64,000 nt of DNA, taken from NCBI RefSeq assembly GCF_946848805.1, contig NZ_CAMPFU010000003.1, forward strand, positions 413,501 through 477,500, in the 5' to 3' direction. The notes under the pieces were generated by a model. It was not told where the DNA came from and searched no databases. It saw only the letters and a list, made by a program, of their open reading frames with translations. The stretch is from Deinococcus sp. Marseille-Q6407. Its GTDB lineage: Bacteria > Deinococcota > Deinococci > Deinococcales > Deinococcaceae. Numbering within the stretch: the first letter of the stretch is position 1; every line of letters begins with the position of its first letter. The translations under genes and the position numbers were made by a program. Positions 1 to 8,330 of this stretch are shown here, one piece after another.

Positions 1-136
1 GCATCAGGGTGCTTTTGCCGCTACCGCTGGGGCCGATCAGAACCACCAGTTCGCCCTCGGGCACCTGCAGGTTAATGCCGTTCAGCACCGGCGGGCCGCC
101 GGCGAACTGCTTGACGATGTCTCTAAATTCGATCAT
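1..136 (-). CDS. Glycine betaine/choline-type ABC transporter ATP-binding protein (partial, 5' end only)
   Basis: Only the first 45 codons are in the window; the rest runs off the left edge. The start ATG is at 136 on the minus strand, 13 bases after the permease stop. The N-terminus has the usual ABC opening strand and a Walker A motif GPSGSGKST at about residues 36-44. Position behind the permease and next to a divergent OpuAC-type receptor makes it the energising subunit of the same osmolyte importer (inference from context). The Walker A identification is direct; substrate is inferred from the neighbours. Confidence 0.85.
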   Translation of the reverse strand, partial: MIEFRDIVKQFAGGPPVLNGINLQVPEGELVVLIGPSGSGKSTLM

Positions 137-149
137 GGCTGGATTCTCC

Positions 150-1547
150 TCATCCCTGCGCTCCTTCCGAGCCGGGCAGTTCCCCGCGCAGGCCCGGCGG
201 GGTCAGCTGCTGGCCCAGCCAGCCCACTGCCCCGCTCAGCAGCAGGGCGATCAGGACAATCGGCAGGGCGCCCAGCAGCACCAGGTCCGGCACGTTCCCT
301 TCCACCCCGCGCTGGATGAAAAAGCCCAGGCCGCCTGCGCCGATCAGGGGAGCGATGGTCGCAATGCCGAATGTCAGCACCAGCGCGGCCCGGATGCCTT
401 CCATGATGAACGGCAGGGCGATGGGCCACTCGGCGCGGCGCAGAACCTGGCCCTCGGTCATGCCCAGGCCACGGGCCGCGTCGATCAAGGCCGACGGCAC
501 CGAGCGCAGCCCCACGAAAGTGTTGTTGACGATGGGCAGCAGGGCGTAGATGGTCAGGGCCAGCAGCGCGGGCGCCGCACCGATGCCGCGCACGCCCCAG
601 CTGGAAAGCGGCGCACTCAGCGACCAAGCCTGCGGGCTGAAGCCACGGCCACCCAGCCAGAGGCCTTCCAGCGCTCCGATCAGGGCCAGGCCGCCCAGCA
701 GCAGCAGCGCCTGCAACCCCAGCAGCGCCGCCAGACCGCCCAGCAGGCCGGGAAGGCGCTGGTCGCCGAACAGCCGGCGCAGCACTGCGCCCACCAGAAC
801 GGCGCCCCCCGCCCAGGCCAGATAGGTGCCCACCGTGGTTCCATGCCCCAGGGCCGAGAAAACCGGCAGCACCAGCCCGAACAGCGCCACCGAGGGGATG
901 GTCTGCAAGAAGCCGGCCACGCCCAGCACGCTGCCCGAGAGCCGCTCGCTGCGGGCAGCAGCCAGGCCTAGCGGCAGGCCCAGAATCAGCGCCAGCAGCA
1001 GGGCCGTCAGGCTGAGGACCAGGTGCAGCCCCAGCTGCGGCCAGAAAGTACCGGCAATGTTGGCGTATTCCTGCGCCAGGCCCAAGTCCTGCCACCAGCC
1101 CAACAGCGGCACGGCGGCAAACCCAGCCAGCCCCAGCACCCCGGCCAGGCGACCGGCGCCGCCCAGGCGGCTGAGCCCGAAGCCAGCGATATACAGGGCC
1201 AGTACATTCACCCAGAAGCCGCTGGCGGGGGACACCCGGGAAAGTGGGCCAGCGTCGCCGGCCAACTGGGTTGCGGCGGCCCCCAGCAGCCAGCTGACCG
1301 CCACGCTGGCCAGCACAAACAGCAGTGGACCGGCCAGGCGGCGCAGGCGCTCACCCGCAAAGGCCAAGGCGCCCAACGCCAACCACAATGCGGGCAACGC
1401 GGCCCCCAGCGGCACGCTGCCGAGCAGCCGGACGCCTTCGCCCAGCACCAGCCGGTTGGCCCGGAAATTGACCCAGGGGAGCAGCAATGACAGCAGACCC
1501 AGTGCAGCGCCCAGCAGCAAGATGGGATCAGGGCGGGCGCGGTTCAT
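150..1547 (-). CDS. Large permease subunit of a glycine betaine/choline/osmoprotectant ABC transporter
   Basis: A 465-residue polytopic membrane protein. The C-terminal part has the BPD-permease EAA loop (ARGLGMTEGQVLRRAEWPIA region, about residues 355-375) that contacts the ATPase, and the OpuB-like stretch ending in LIGAGGLG. Family members are usually 200-270 residues; here there is an extra N-terminal membrane region of about 150 residues and an insertion of roughly 100 residues inside the core. The start ATG lies 6 bases after TAAAGT on the minus strand, a leaderless arrangement. It is followed by the ATPase gene and is divergent from the receptor gene at 1742. Confidence 0.85.
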   Translation of the reverse strand: MNRARPDPILLLGAALGLLSLLLPWVNFRANRLVLGEGVRLLGSVPLGAALPALWLALGALAFAGERLRRLAGPLLFVLASVAVSWLLGAAATQLAGDAGPLSRVSPASGFWVNVLALYIAGFGLSRLGGAGRLAGVLGLAGFAAVPLLGWWQDLGLAQEYANIAGTFWPQLGLHLVLSLTALLLALILGLPLGLAAARSERLSGSVLGVAGFLQTIPSVALFGLVLPVFSALGHGTTVGTYLAWAGGAVLVGAVLRRLFGDQRLPGLLGGLAALLGLQALLLLGGLALIGALEGLWLGGRGFSPQAWSLSAPLSSWGVRGIGAAPALLALTIYALLPIVNNTFVGLRSVPSALIDAARGLGMTEGQVLRRAEWPIALPFIMEGIRAALVLTFGIATIAPLIGAGGLGFFIQRGVEGNVPDLVLLGALPIVLIALLLSGAVGWLGQQLTPPGLRGELPGSEGAQG

Positions 1548-1741
1548 CCGTTCACTTTAGGTCAAGGCTGCCGCAGGGACGCTGGCAAACGTTAGGACGG
1601 CTTTAACACAGTGGCGCTGGCCCTGGCCCGGCCCGCTAGCCTGACACCCAGGGCGGGCTGCCCGGCAGCGAGCGGAGCGGCAATCACGCCGCGCCCCCTC
1701 AGCCTTCCCGCCCCCTGGCCCCACTGGAGAAACGAGGAACC

Positions 1742-2836
1742 ATGAAATTCGCACCTGTCTTCCTGACCCTGAGTGCCGCGCTGCTGGCCGGCTGCGCCCC
1801 TCAGAAAGAAACCACCACTTCGTCCACGACCACCCAAAACAGCGCCGCCTCGGTCACGACCACCGAAACTGCGTCTACGTCGGCGTCCACCGACACTTCC
1901 GCGTCCAGCGAAACTGTATCCAGCGTCAGCACCGCCAGCGACAGCACGGCAGACGCCAGCGCGGCCAGCACCGGAGCGGCCAGCGGCGCGACCGGCGCAG
2001 TGACGGTGGGCAGCAAAATTGACACCGAAGGTGCATTGCTGTGCCAGATCACCAAGCTGAGCCTGATCGACGCCGGCTTCACGGTCAACGACAAGTGCAG
2101 CACCGGCACCACCAACGTGGTCCGCAAGGCACTGGAACAGGGCGAAATCGACCTGTATCCCGAATACACTGGTAGCGCCATCTATATCCTCAACGAGGGC
2201 GGTGCCAAGATTGACGAGGCAGTCAGCCGCAACGCCCAGCAGGCCTACGACACCGTTAAGCGGCTGGACGCCGACAACGGCATCATGTGGCTGGACCACG
2301 CCCCCGCCAACAACACCTGGGCTGTGGCCGTGCCGCAAAAGCTGGCCGACGCCAACAATCTGAACACCATGGCCGATTTCGGCAAGTGGGTGGCCGGCGG
2401 CGGCAAAGTGAAGCTGGCCGCCAGCCAGGAATTCGTGGACCGTGACGACGCCCTCAGGGCCTTCGAGAAAACCTACGGCTTTCAGCTGAAGCCGGATCAG
2501 CTGGTGATTGTCCCTGGCGGCAACACCACCCAGACCGAGACGGCCGCCGCCCAGGGCACCAGCGGCGTGAACGCAGCGATGGCCTACGGCACCGACGGCG
2601 CCATCGGCGCACTGGGCCTCAAGGCGCTGACCGACCCGGAAGGTGCCGTGGCGGTGTATCAGCCGGCGCTGACGGTCCGCAAGGCCACGCTGGACAAATA
2701 CCCCAAGATTGCTGACGTGATGAACCCGCTGTTCGCCAAGCTGGACGAGCAGACCCTCAGCGACCTGAACGGCCGGATTGCCGTGAAGGGCGAAGACGCT
2801 GCCAAGGTAGCGCAGGACTGGCTGAACCAGCAGTAA
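1742..2836 (+). CDS. Osmoprotectant (glycine betaine/choline) ABC transporter substrate-binding lipoprotein
   Basis: 364 residues with a lipoprotein signal (ALLAGC lipobox, Cys about residue 18), then a Ser/Thr/Ala-rich linker to about residue 85, then an OpuAC-type binding domain starting VTVGSKIDTEGALLCQI. The motif DLYPEYTGSA is typical of OpuBC/ProX-like receptors. A ribosome site GAGGAA precedes the ATG. The gene is divergent from its likely permease and ATPase, and a strong hairpin terminator follows. Exact ligand cannot be read from the sequence. The low-complexity linker probably spaces the receptor from the membrane (inference). Confidence 0.87.
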   Translation: MKFAPVFLTLSAALLAGCAPQKETTTSSTTTQNSAASVTTTETASTSASTDTSASSETVSSVSTASDSTADASAASTGAASGATGAVTVGSKIDTEGALLCQITKLSLIDAGFTVNDKCSTGTTNVVRKALEQGEIDLYPEYTGSAIYILNEGGAKIDEAVSRNAQQAYDTVKRLDADNGIMWLDHAPANNTWAVAVPQKLADANNLNTMADFGKWVAGGGKVKLAASQEFVDRDDALRAFEKTYGFQLKPDQLVIVPGGNTTQTETAAAQGTSGVNAAMAYGTDGAIGALGLKALTDPEGAVAVYQPALTVRKATLDKYPKIADVMNPLFAKLDEQTLSDLNGRIAVKGEDAAKVAQDWLNQQ

Positions 2837-2853
2837 GACCAAGCTCAGCAGAG

Positions 2854-2897
2854 AAAGTGGGCCGGCGGAGTCATACGCTTCCATCCGGCCCGCTTTT
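2854..2897 (+). terminator. Intrinsic terminator after the osmoprotectant receptor gene
   Basis: A 10-bp stem AGTGGGCCGG / CCGGCCCGCT with flanking A:T pairs, a 19-base loop and a TTTT tract directly follows the receptor stop codon. Confidence 0.8.
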
Positions 2898-2959
2898 CTA
2901 TGACTGACGTCTCCTTCCAGCCACAGAAGCGGACGCGGCGTGAATGATTTAATGGCGCC

Positions 2960-4039
2960 ATGACGCATCTGTCTACCTCTGCCCCCACGCCCCGCGACCT
3001 GGGCTTCGCCATGCCGGCCGAATGGGAGCCGCACGCCGCCACCTGGATGAGCTGGCCCGCCGACGACGAGTTGTGGTTCGGTCACCTGGAAGGGGTGCGG
3101 CAGGACTACGCCGAACTGGTGCGCACCATCGCCCGTTTCGAGCGGGTAGAGCTGCTGTGCCGCAGCGCCGAGTGCGAGGCCGACGCCCGTCGGCGCCTGG
3201 GCGAGGACGCCCGGAATGTCACCTTTCATCAGGTGCCGCTGGACGATTCCTGGGTGCGAGATAACGGCCCCATCTTCGTGCGGAACGCGGCCGGTGAGGT
3301 GGCGCTGGTCAACTGGCGCTTTAACGCCTGGGGCGGCAAGTTCGAGTGGGAGAACGACAACCGGGTGCCCGAATACATGGCCGCGCGGCTGGGCATGGGC
3401 CACTGGGACCGGCCCGAGGTGCTTGAAGGTGGCGGCCTGGAAGTGACCGGAGACGGCGTGGGCCTGACCACCCGATCCTGCCTGCTGACCGATACCCGCA
3501 ACCCCGGCCTGGACGAAACCGGTTACGCCGAACTGCTGCGCCAGACGCTGGGCGTGCAGCAGCTGCTGTGGCTGGACGGCGGCCTGGAAAATGACCACAC
3601 CGACGGGCACATCGACACCATCACCCGTTTCGTGGACCCCCACACCATCGTGACCAGCGTGGCCGAGGACCCGTCCGACGCCAACTTTGCCGTGATGGCC
3701 GGCAATCTGCAGCAGCTGCGCGAGATGCGGGACGCTGAGGGCCAGTCTTTCCGCATCGTGGAGCTGCCGCTGCCGGCGACCCGGCTGGAAGGCGCCGAGG
3801 GCCGGCTGCCGCCCACCTACGCCAATTTCTATATCGGCAACGGCTTTGTGGCTGTGCCGCAGTACGGCGATCCCAATGATGGGCGGGCGCTGGAGATCCT
3901 GCGGCCCCTGTTCCCCGGCCGCGAGGTGATCGGCCTGCCCAGCCGCCAGATTATCGAGGGAGGCGGGTCCTTTCACTGCCTGACCCAACAGCAGCCGCTG
4001 GGCCCGGTCTGGACTGGGCCAGAGGTAGCAGCGCGCTGA
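2960..4039 (+). CDS. aguA: Agmatine deiminase (peptidylarginine deiminase family)
   Basis: 359 residues, the normal length of the family. Opens with GFAMPAEWEPHAATWMSWP, characteristic of bacterial agmatine deiminases, and ends with the catalytic Cys segment GGGSFHCLTQQQP. Internal motifs RDNGPIFV and the HTDGHID histidine region are present. It converts agmatine to N-carbamoylputrescine and ammonia, a polyamine route; nspC at 31544 is another polyamine gene in the window. ATG lies 6 bases after TTTAAT, suggesting a leaderless transcript. A dispersed promoter-terminator element follows 27 bases after the stop. The next enzyme of the route (AguB) is not in the window. Confidence 0.9.
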   Translation: MTHLSTSAPTPRDLGFAMPAEWEPHAATWMSWPADDELWFGHLEGVRQDYAELVRTIARFERVELLCRSAECEADARRRLGEDARNVTFHQVPLDDSWVRDNGPIFVRNAAGEVALVNWRFNAWGGKFEWENDNRVPEYMAARLGMGHWDRPEVLEGGGLEVTGDGVGLTTRSCLLTDTRNPGLDETGYAELLRQTLGVQQLLWLDGGLENDHTDGHIDTITRFVDPHTIVTSVAEDPSDANFAVMAGNLQQLREMRDAEGQSFRIVELPLPATRLEGAEGRLPPTYANFYIGNGFVAVPQYGDPNDGRALEILRPLFPGREVIGLPSRQIIEGGGSFHCLTQQQPLGPVWTGPEVAAR

Positions 4040-4066
4040 CAGCGGTACGCTGCCGGCCTGCATATG

Positions 4067-4133
4067 CTTGACGAATACCGTATAAGGCATTATATTATTC
4101 AACATCACCGCCCACTGAGGGCGGTTTTTTTAT
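4067..4133 (+). repeat. Dispersed promoter-terminator element, copy A
   Basis: TTGACG at 4068-4073, a 17-bp spacer, TATATT at 4091-4096, 11 bases, then stem CCGCCC / GGGCGG with a 5-base loop and seven T. It shares order and spacing with copies at 5161, 48163, 48860 and 61434. It is the most diverged copy in the stem but keeps base pairing by compensating changes relative to the CCGCTC/GAGCGG copies. It lies just after aguA on the same strand. Confidence 0.8.
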
Positions 4134-4184
4134 GGCTTTCCGTGGTTAGTGTCCCCCCCTGCTCGGTGTTCCGGGGCAGAGGCG

Positions 4185-4213
4185 CTGACAGCCCGGCTCC
4201 CCGGAACTAAACT
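4185..4213 (+). promoter_or_regulatory. Promoter for a leaderless corA transcript starting at GTG 4221
   Basis: CTGACA at 4185-4190, a 17-bp spacer and TAAACT at 4208-4213, followed by 7 bases and a GTG at 4221. The geometry matches the leaderless promoters of other genes in this window and decides where the ancestral corA frame began. Confidence 0.65.
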
Positions 4214-4301
4214 GGCCAGTGTGATTGAGGCCACCGACTTTTCCGGAGAGTCACTGCCCTGGCCGCCTGCGGAGACACAGGCCGGCCTCTAGGCGCAGGC
4301 G

Positions 4302-5141
4302 ATGCAGCCCGGCGTGCAGGAAATGCAGCAGCTGCTCAGATCCTTTCCGATGAACAAACTGGCGCTGGAAGAAGGGCACGCCAGCCGCTACAGCCAGTAC
4401 CCCGAGGGCGACGTGCTGACTTTTCGTTCGCTGCGCGACCCGGCCAGCCTGAGCGAAGAATCCGAGCGCCTGACACTGTTTCTGTATAGTGACCGCCTGC
4501 TGACCCTCAGCCTGCATGAGGTGACTTATCTGGACGATGTCCTGGCGTCCCTGAAAGACGACCCGGCGCAGTCGGCCGGAGACATCGCTTTTCGGCTGCT
4601 GGATCAGGCCGTCGGCAGCTACTCGCAGTTTGCTCATATCCTGGAAGACCGCATCGACGAGCTGGAGCTGGGCATGTTCGGGGAAGGCCGGTACCGGCAC
4701 CAGGACCACCTGGTCCAGACCGTCTTTGACCTCAAGCAGCGGCTGACGCAGGCGCGGCGGCTGTGTCTGGACGCCCAGGACACCCTGGTGCTGCTGACCC
4801 GGCACACCGCAGCCGACGAAGCCGATCTGCTGCGCTTCCGCGACGTCCGCGACTCGGTTGACCGGATTTACAAGCGGCTGGACAGCAGCCGCGACAACCT
4901 ATCCAACTTGCTCAACATCTATTCCAGAGTGCAGAGCCAGCGCATGAACGAGGTGATGCGGACCCTGGCCTCGGTCAGCACCGTGTTTCTGCCGCTGACC
5001 TTTCTGGCCGGTGTCTGGGGCATGAACTTCGATCAGATGCCCGAGCTGCACTGGCACTACGGCTATGCGATGGCCTGGGTCATTTTTGGTCTGATCTCGG
5101 CCGCGCTGGTCTGGGTGTTCAAGCGGCGCGGCTGGTGGTAG
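4302..5141 (+). CDS. corA: CorA-family Mg2+/Co2+ transporter, N-terminus separated by an in-frame TAG
   Basis: The 279-residue frame ends in two transmembrane helices with the CorA signature GMN (in VWGMNFDQMPEL) in the loop between them; the long helical cytoplasmic domain precedes them. CorA proteins are usually over 300 residues. The same frame is open upstream from GTG 4221 (leaderless promoter at 4185-4213) but codon 24 is TAG (4290-4292), at a point where relatives tend to have an aromatic residue (GL*AQAM, possibly a TGG to TAG change). Translation could restart at ATG 4302, 12 bases downstream, giving a shortened protein; otherwise the gene is broken. Which is true cannot be told from sequence. 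Confidence 0.8.
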   Translation: MQPGVQEMQQLLRSFPMNKLALEEGHASRYSQYPEGDVLTFRSLRDPASLSEESERLTLFLYSDRLLTLSLHEVTYLDDVLASLKDDPAQSAGDIAFRLLDQAVGSYSQFAHILEDRIDELELGMFGEGRYRHQDHLVQTVFDLKQRLTQARRLCLDAQDTLVLLTRHTAADEADLLRFRDVRDSVDRIYKRLDSSRDNLSNLLNIYSRVQSQRMNEVMRTLASVSTVFLPLTFLAGVWGMNFDQMPELHWHYGYAMAWVIFGLISAALVWVFKRRGWW

Positions 5142-5160
5142 CCCCGGCCCGCCGCATAAG

Positions 5161-5229
5161 CTTGACGAATACTGTATAAGACGCTATAGTATTCAACATA
5201 ACCGCTCCGAGTGAGCGGCTTTTTTATTG
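5161..5229 (+). repeat. Dispersed promoter-terminator element, copy B
   Basis: TTGACG at 5162-5167, exactly 17 bp, TATAGT at 5185-5190, 11 bases, then CCGCTC-CGAGT-GAGCGG and a T tract, ending ATTG. This is the best consensus copy. It follows the corA stop by 19 bases on the same strand and may also end corA transcription. If transcribed from its own promoter the RNA would be about 30-35 nt and almost entirely hairpin. Confidence 0.85.
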
Positions 5230-5270
5230 CCCGCGCCTTTAATGCCTACGCCGCTGCGAGAGCGGCGGGT

Positions 5271-6293
5271 TCAGGTCTGCGCCTCTTCCTCGGCCTGGTC
5301 CTGAATCGGCTGGCGGGAATACTCCAGCTGGCCTAGAGTGCCGCCCTCACCGGCCAGCAGTACCACGTCGCCCTTGGCCAGCGGGGTTTCCGGTAGGGCC
5401 AGCAGCGGTTCGTTATCGCGCCAGATGGCGACCGGCAGTACCTCGCTGTGCTGGTGAAGTTCGCTGACAGTCTTCCCGGCCTGCTCCGGCGGCACCGGCC
5501 ACTCGCGCAGGCGAAAAGATCCCTCGTCATCGGAGGGAGCGCCGCGCAGGTCGTAGTTGAGAAAGTTGCTGAGGTGAGGTGCCACCAGCAGCCCGGCAAT
5601 CCGCCGCCCGCCCAGGCGGTGAGGGTCAATGACGGCAGTCGCGCCGGCATGTTTCATCTTGCGGCCCACCGCTTCGCTGCTGACCCGCACGATAATCGGC
5701 AGGTCGGGGGCCATCTCGCGGGCCGAGACCAGCACGAACATATTCTGTGCGTCCGAATCCATCACCGAAATCAGCGCCTCGGCGCGGTCCAGCCCGGCGC
5801 GGTTGAGAATGTCCTCGTCGGCCGCATCGCCCAGCAGGGTCCGCAGCTCGGTCTGCTCGGCCTGCACCAGCAGTTCCTCGTTGGTGTCGATAATCAGTAC
5901 CTGTTTGCCGGCGTCCAACAGTTCCTGACAGACCGCCTGGCCCATCATGCCGTAGCCGCATACGATCACGTGATCTTTCATTCGCGCCAGAATCCTTTCC
6001 TGTTGCCGCCGCAGCAGCTTGGGGTCGGTCAGCCGGCGCACCGCCTGCTCGGCCACCGCGCCCAGCAAAAACAGCATCATGCCCACGCCCAGAAACATCA
6101 GCAGGATGCTGAACCACTTGCCGGCCACCGAAGGCGGCCTAACCTCTCCGAACCCCACCGTGGTCAGCACCATCATGGTCATGTACAGCGAATCCAGCAG
6201 CGAGTAACCCTCAATCAGGTGGTAGCCCGCCGTGCCCAGGCCGACCAGGCCCGCCACAATCAGCAGCAGATAGAGGGCAGAGAAACGGAACAT
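5271..6293 (-). CDS. Two-TM potassium channel with RCK (TrkA-N/TrkA-C) domains
   Basis: 340 residues from ATG 6293. Two N-terminal transmembrane helices flank a pore loop with selectivity filter TTVGFGE (about residues 46-52). From about residue 105 a TrkA-N Rossmann domain follows (VIVCGYGMMGQAV nucleotide loop, LLIIDTNEE), then a TrkA-C-like segment near the C-terminus. Such proteins form ligand-gated K+ channels at the inner membrane. The start was chosen because TACAGT lies 7 bases upstream and because the yidC terminator at 6343-6370 separates any longer frame from its mRNA. Confidence 0.88.
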   Translation of the reverse strand: MFRFSALYLLLIVAGLVGLGTAGYHLIEGYSLLDSLYMTMMVLTTVGFGEVRPPSVAGKWFSILLMFLGVGMMLFLLGAVAEQAVRRLTDPKLLRRQQERILARMKDHVIVCGYGMMGQAVCQELLDAGKQVLIIDTNEELLVQAEQTELRTLLGDAADEDILNRAGLDRAEALISVMDSDAQNMFVLVSAREMAPDLPIIVRVSSEAVGRKMKHAGATAVIDPHRLGGRRIAGLLVAPHLSNFLNYDLRGAPSDDEGSFRLREWPVPPEQAGKTVSELHQHSEVLPVAIWRDNEPLLALPETPLAKGDVVLLAGEGGTLGQLEYSRQPIQDQAEEEAQT

Positions 6294-6342
6294 CCTCTTC
6301 ACTGTAAAGGAAGACTCTGCCGCCTGACCGTGGGCTGCAGCC

Positions 6343-6370
6343 ACAAAAAAAGCCCCCGCGCTAGGGGGCT
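6343..6370 (-). terminator. Intrinsic terminator of yidC
   Basis: On the minus strand AGCCCCC-TAGCGC-GGGGGCT is followed by seven T. It lies 30 bases past the yidC stop and upstream of the K+ channel promoter. Confidence 0.88.
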
Positions 6371-6399
6371 GAGAGAGGGGATAGCGGGGATAGCAGGGC

Positions 6400-7995
6400 T
6401 CAGTCCTTGGGCGCATCAATCACCTTGGTGTTCTTGGACTTGTCCTTGCGGCCAGGGCCGCCAGCGGCCGTCACCGTCTTCTGGACCGTCTGACCGGCGC
6501 GGGCCAGGTCAGCTTCCACCTGGCGGTTGACCAGCAGCTGCTGGCCGATACCGATCAGGGTGGACAGCACCAGATAGATGCTGACGCCAGCCGGGAAAAT
6601 CAGGGCCAGGTACACGAAGAAGATGTACATGATGGACTGCTGCTTAAACATTTCCGGCGTGCGGCGGGTGCTGACCCACAGCTGCCCCAGGTTCACGACC
6701 AGGTACAGCGCGGGGAGAATCCACAGCGGGTCAGGAATCGCCAGGTCAGGCATCCACAGGAAGCCCGAATCGAACTCGAAGTTGCGGATGGTGGCCCACA
6801 GCGCGATCAGGACCGGCAGCGGGAGGAAGCTGGAAAGGCAGCCGGCCGGGTTGAAGTTGTGTTCCTTATAGAGCGCGGCCATCTCCACCTGCATGGCCCG
6901 CTGGGATTCCATGTCCTTGGCGTCCTTGTAGCGGTCCTGGATTTCCTTCATCTTGGGCTGCAGCACCTGCATCTTGGCGGTGGTGCGGGCCTGGGCCTGC
7001 ATGATCGGCCACATCACCAGCCGCAGCAGCAGCGTCAGCAACAAAATGACCAGGCCCCAGTTGTGCACCAGGCGGTACAGCGCGTCCATCAGCGACACGA
7101 TGCCCAAGCTCAGGCGGCCGAAGATGTTGGGGTCAAACACTCCTGGCATCTGCGCGAAGCCCGACTGGGTCAGGTGAACCAACTCGTTGTGGCCGCCGTA
7201 CACGTCCACCGAGCTTTTCCCAGTCATGCTGAGGTCCAGTAGGGCGTTGCTGCCACCAGTCATCTGGGCATCGATCCGGGTGCCTTCGGCCGGCCGCACC
7301 AAGATGGCCGGCGACATCTGGTTGGGTGGCACGCGCTGCATGGCGGCGTAGCGGATGTTCTCCACCTTGGTGACGCCGGCGCCCTGCACGGTCGCGACCT
7401 CGCCTGTCTGCGGCAGGGCGCGGACCCGGGGGTTACCTTCGTTGCCCAGGCCCGGCAGCAGCATCTGGTAGCTCTGCTTGCTGTCGTTGCCGACCTCGGT
7501 CTGCACGTTCAGCACGTAGTTGCGAGTATGAATCGTGACCGTCTTGGTGACGGGAGCGCCGCCCTGCTCATAATGGAAGACGGCCGTCTGCTGGTTGTTC
7601 TCTTTGTCGTCCTTGAGCACCGGCTGCGCCGCCTTGACCGGCGCCTTGGAGTCAATGCCGTTCAGCTGAATCTGAAGTGCGGGGCCGTTGACCAGGTTGA
7701 TGATGCCGCGTTCGTTCTGCAGCGCCGAGAAATCAAAAGTTCCGTCGGCATTCTGCTTGATATAAGGGGAGCCGGCGTAGGTCTTGACGTACCAGCCGAT
7801 GATTTCGCCCTTGTTGTTAAAGACGATGTCGGCCAGGTTGGACCGGGAAATGGCCTCTTCGCCCTGCTGCCCATCAAAATCGGCCGAGAGCCAGTCCTGG
7901 GTCAGGGTGTGACCGAACGGCGGAATGCGGTTAGTGCCCCCGCAGCCGGTCAACAGCAGAGCGCCACTTGCAATGAGAAGTAATTTTTTGGTCAT
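6400..7995 (-). CDS. yidC: Membrane protein insertase YidC/Oxa1 family
   Basis: 531 residues. Begins with a lipoprotein-like signal (ALLLTGC), then a large periplasmic domain to about residue 300, then the conserved Oxa1 core of five helices (VHNWGLVILLLTLLLRLVMWPI, the LSSFLPLPVLIALW helix, and the C-terminal helices). It inserts inner-membrane proteins with or without Sec. A purine-rich ribosome site (AAGAAAGCGAG) precedes the ATG. In many bacteria yidC lies with rnpA-rpmH and dnaA; here dnaA is about 30 kb away and no rnpA or rpmH could be recognised upstream. Confidence 0.93.
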   Translation of the reverse strand: MTKKLLLIASGALLLTGCGGTNRIPPFGHTLTQDWLSADFDGQQGEEAISRSNLADIVFNNKGEIIGWYVKTYAGSPYIKQNADGTFDFSALQNERGIINLVNGPALQIQLNGIDSKAPVKAAQPVLKDDKENNQQTAVFHYEQGGAPVTKTVTIHTRNYVLNVQTEVGNDSKQSYQMLLPGLGNEGNPRVRALPQTGEVATVQGAGVTKVENIRYAAMQRVPPNQMSPAILVRPAEGTRIDAQMTGGSNALLDLSMTGKSSVDVYGGHNELVHLTQSGFAQMPGVFDPNIFGRLSLGIVSLMDALYRLVHNWGLVILLLTLLLRLVMWPIMQAQARTTAKMQVLQPKMKEIQDRYKDAKDMESQRAMQVEMAALYKEHNFNPAGCLSSFLPLPVLIALWATIRNFEFDSGFLWMPDLAIPDPLWILPALYLVVNLGQLWVSTRRTPEMFKQQSIMYIFFVYLALIFPAGVSIYLVLSTLIGIGQQLLVNRQVEADLARAGQTVQKTVTAAGGPGRKDKSKNTKVIDAPKD

Positions 7996-8330
7996 GTTCT
8001 CGCTTTCTTGCTGGCCCGCGGCGCTCCGGCGTTCCTGTCATCAGAACACTGGGCACACAGGCGGCGGCCAGTAAAGGACTGTAGATAAAGGTAAAGAAAA
8101 GGATAAAGGATTCGGGCCAGCCTGTCGGCGGCCAGGCTCCTGCGCCCCGGTACGCGGCCGGCGCGGCTCCAGTTCCCGGGGGGGCCCTGCCATGGCCAGC
8201 GCCTGCGGGCACCGCTGCCCCCCAGTGTAAGGGGCCGGCACGGGACAAACCATCCGCTCAGCTTACCAACTGTCCTGCCGGCTGGCGGGCCGGGCTGTGG
8301 CAGCCCTGGCTGCGCATCCGGGCGCGGTTG
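7996..8330. other. Intergenic stretch between yidC and rpmF with no convincing gene
   Basis: About 335 bases. All frames were read on both strands; the minus-strand frames are low-complexity Pro/Arg/Gly-rich and lack a ribosome site. One minus frame has a hydrophobic stretch followed by Cys and Pro that faintly recalls YidD, but the YidD cysteine/proline pattern is incomplete, so no gene is called. It must hold the yidC promoter on the minus strand. Confidence 0.5.

Noticed and set aside
1592..4108. An 838-residue minus-strand frame over the osmolyte receptor and aguA
   Set aside because: Shadow of two well-supported plus-strand genes; composition is Gly/His/Val-rich and unlike real proteins.
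7996..8330. A YidD or RnpA gene upstream of yidC
   Set aside because: Only scattered hydrophobic and Cys residues resemble YidD; the motif is broken in every frame and no start or ribosome site fits.
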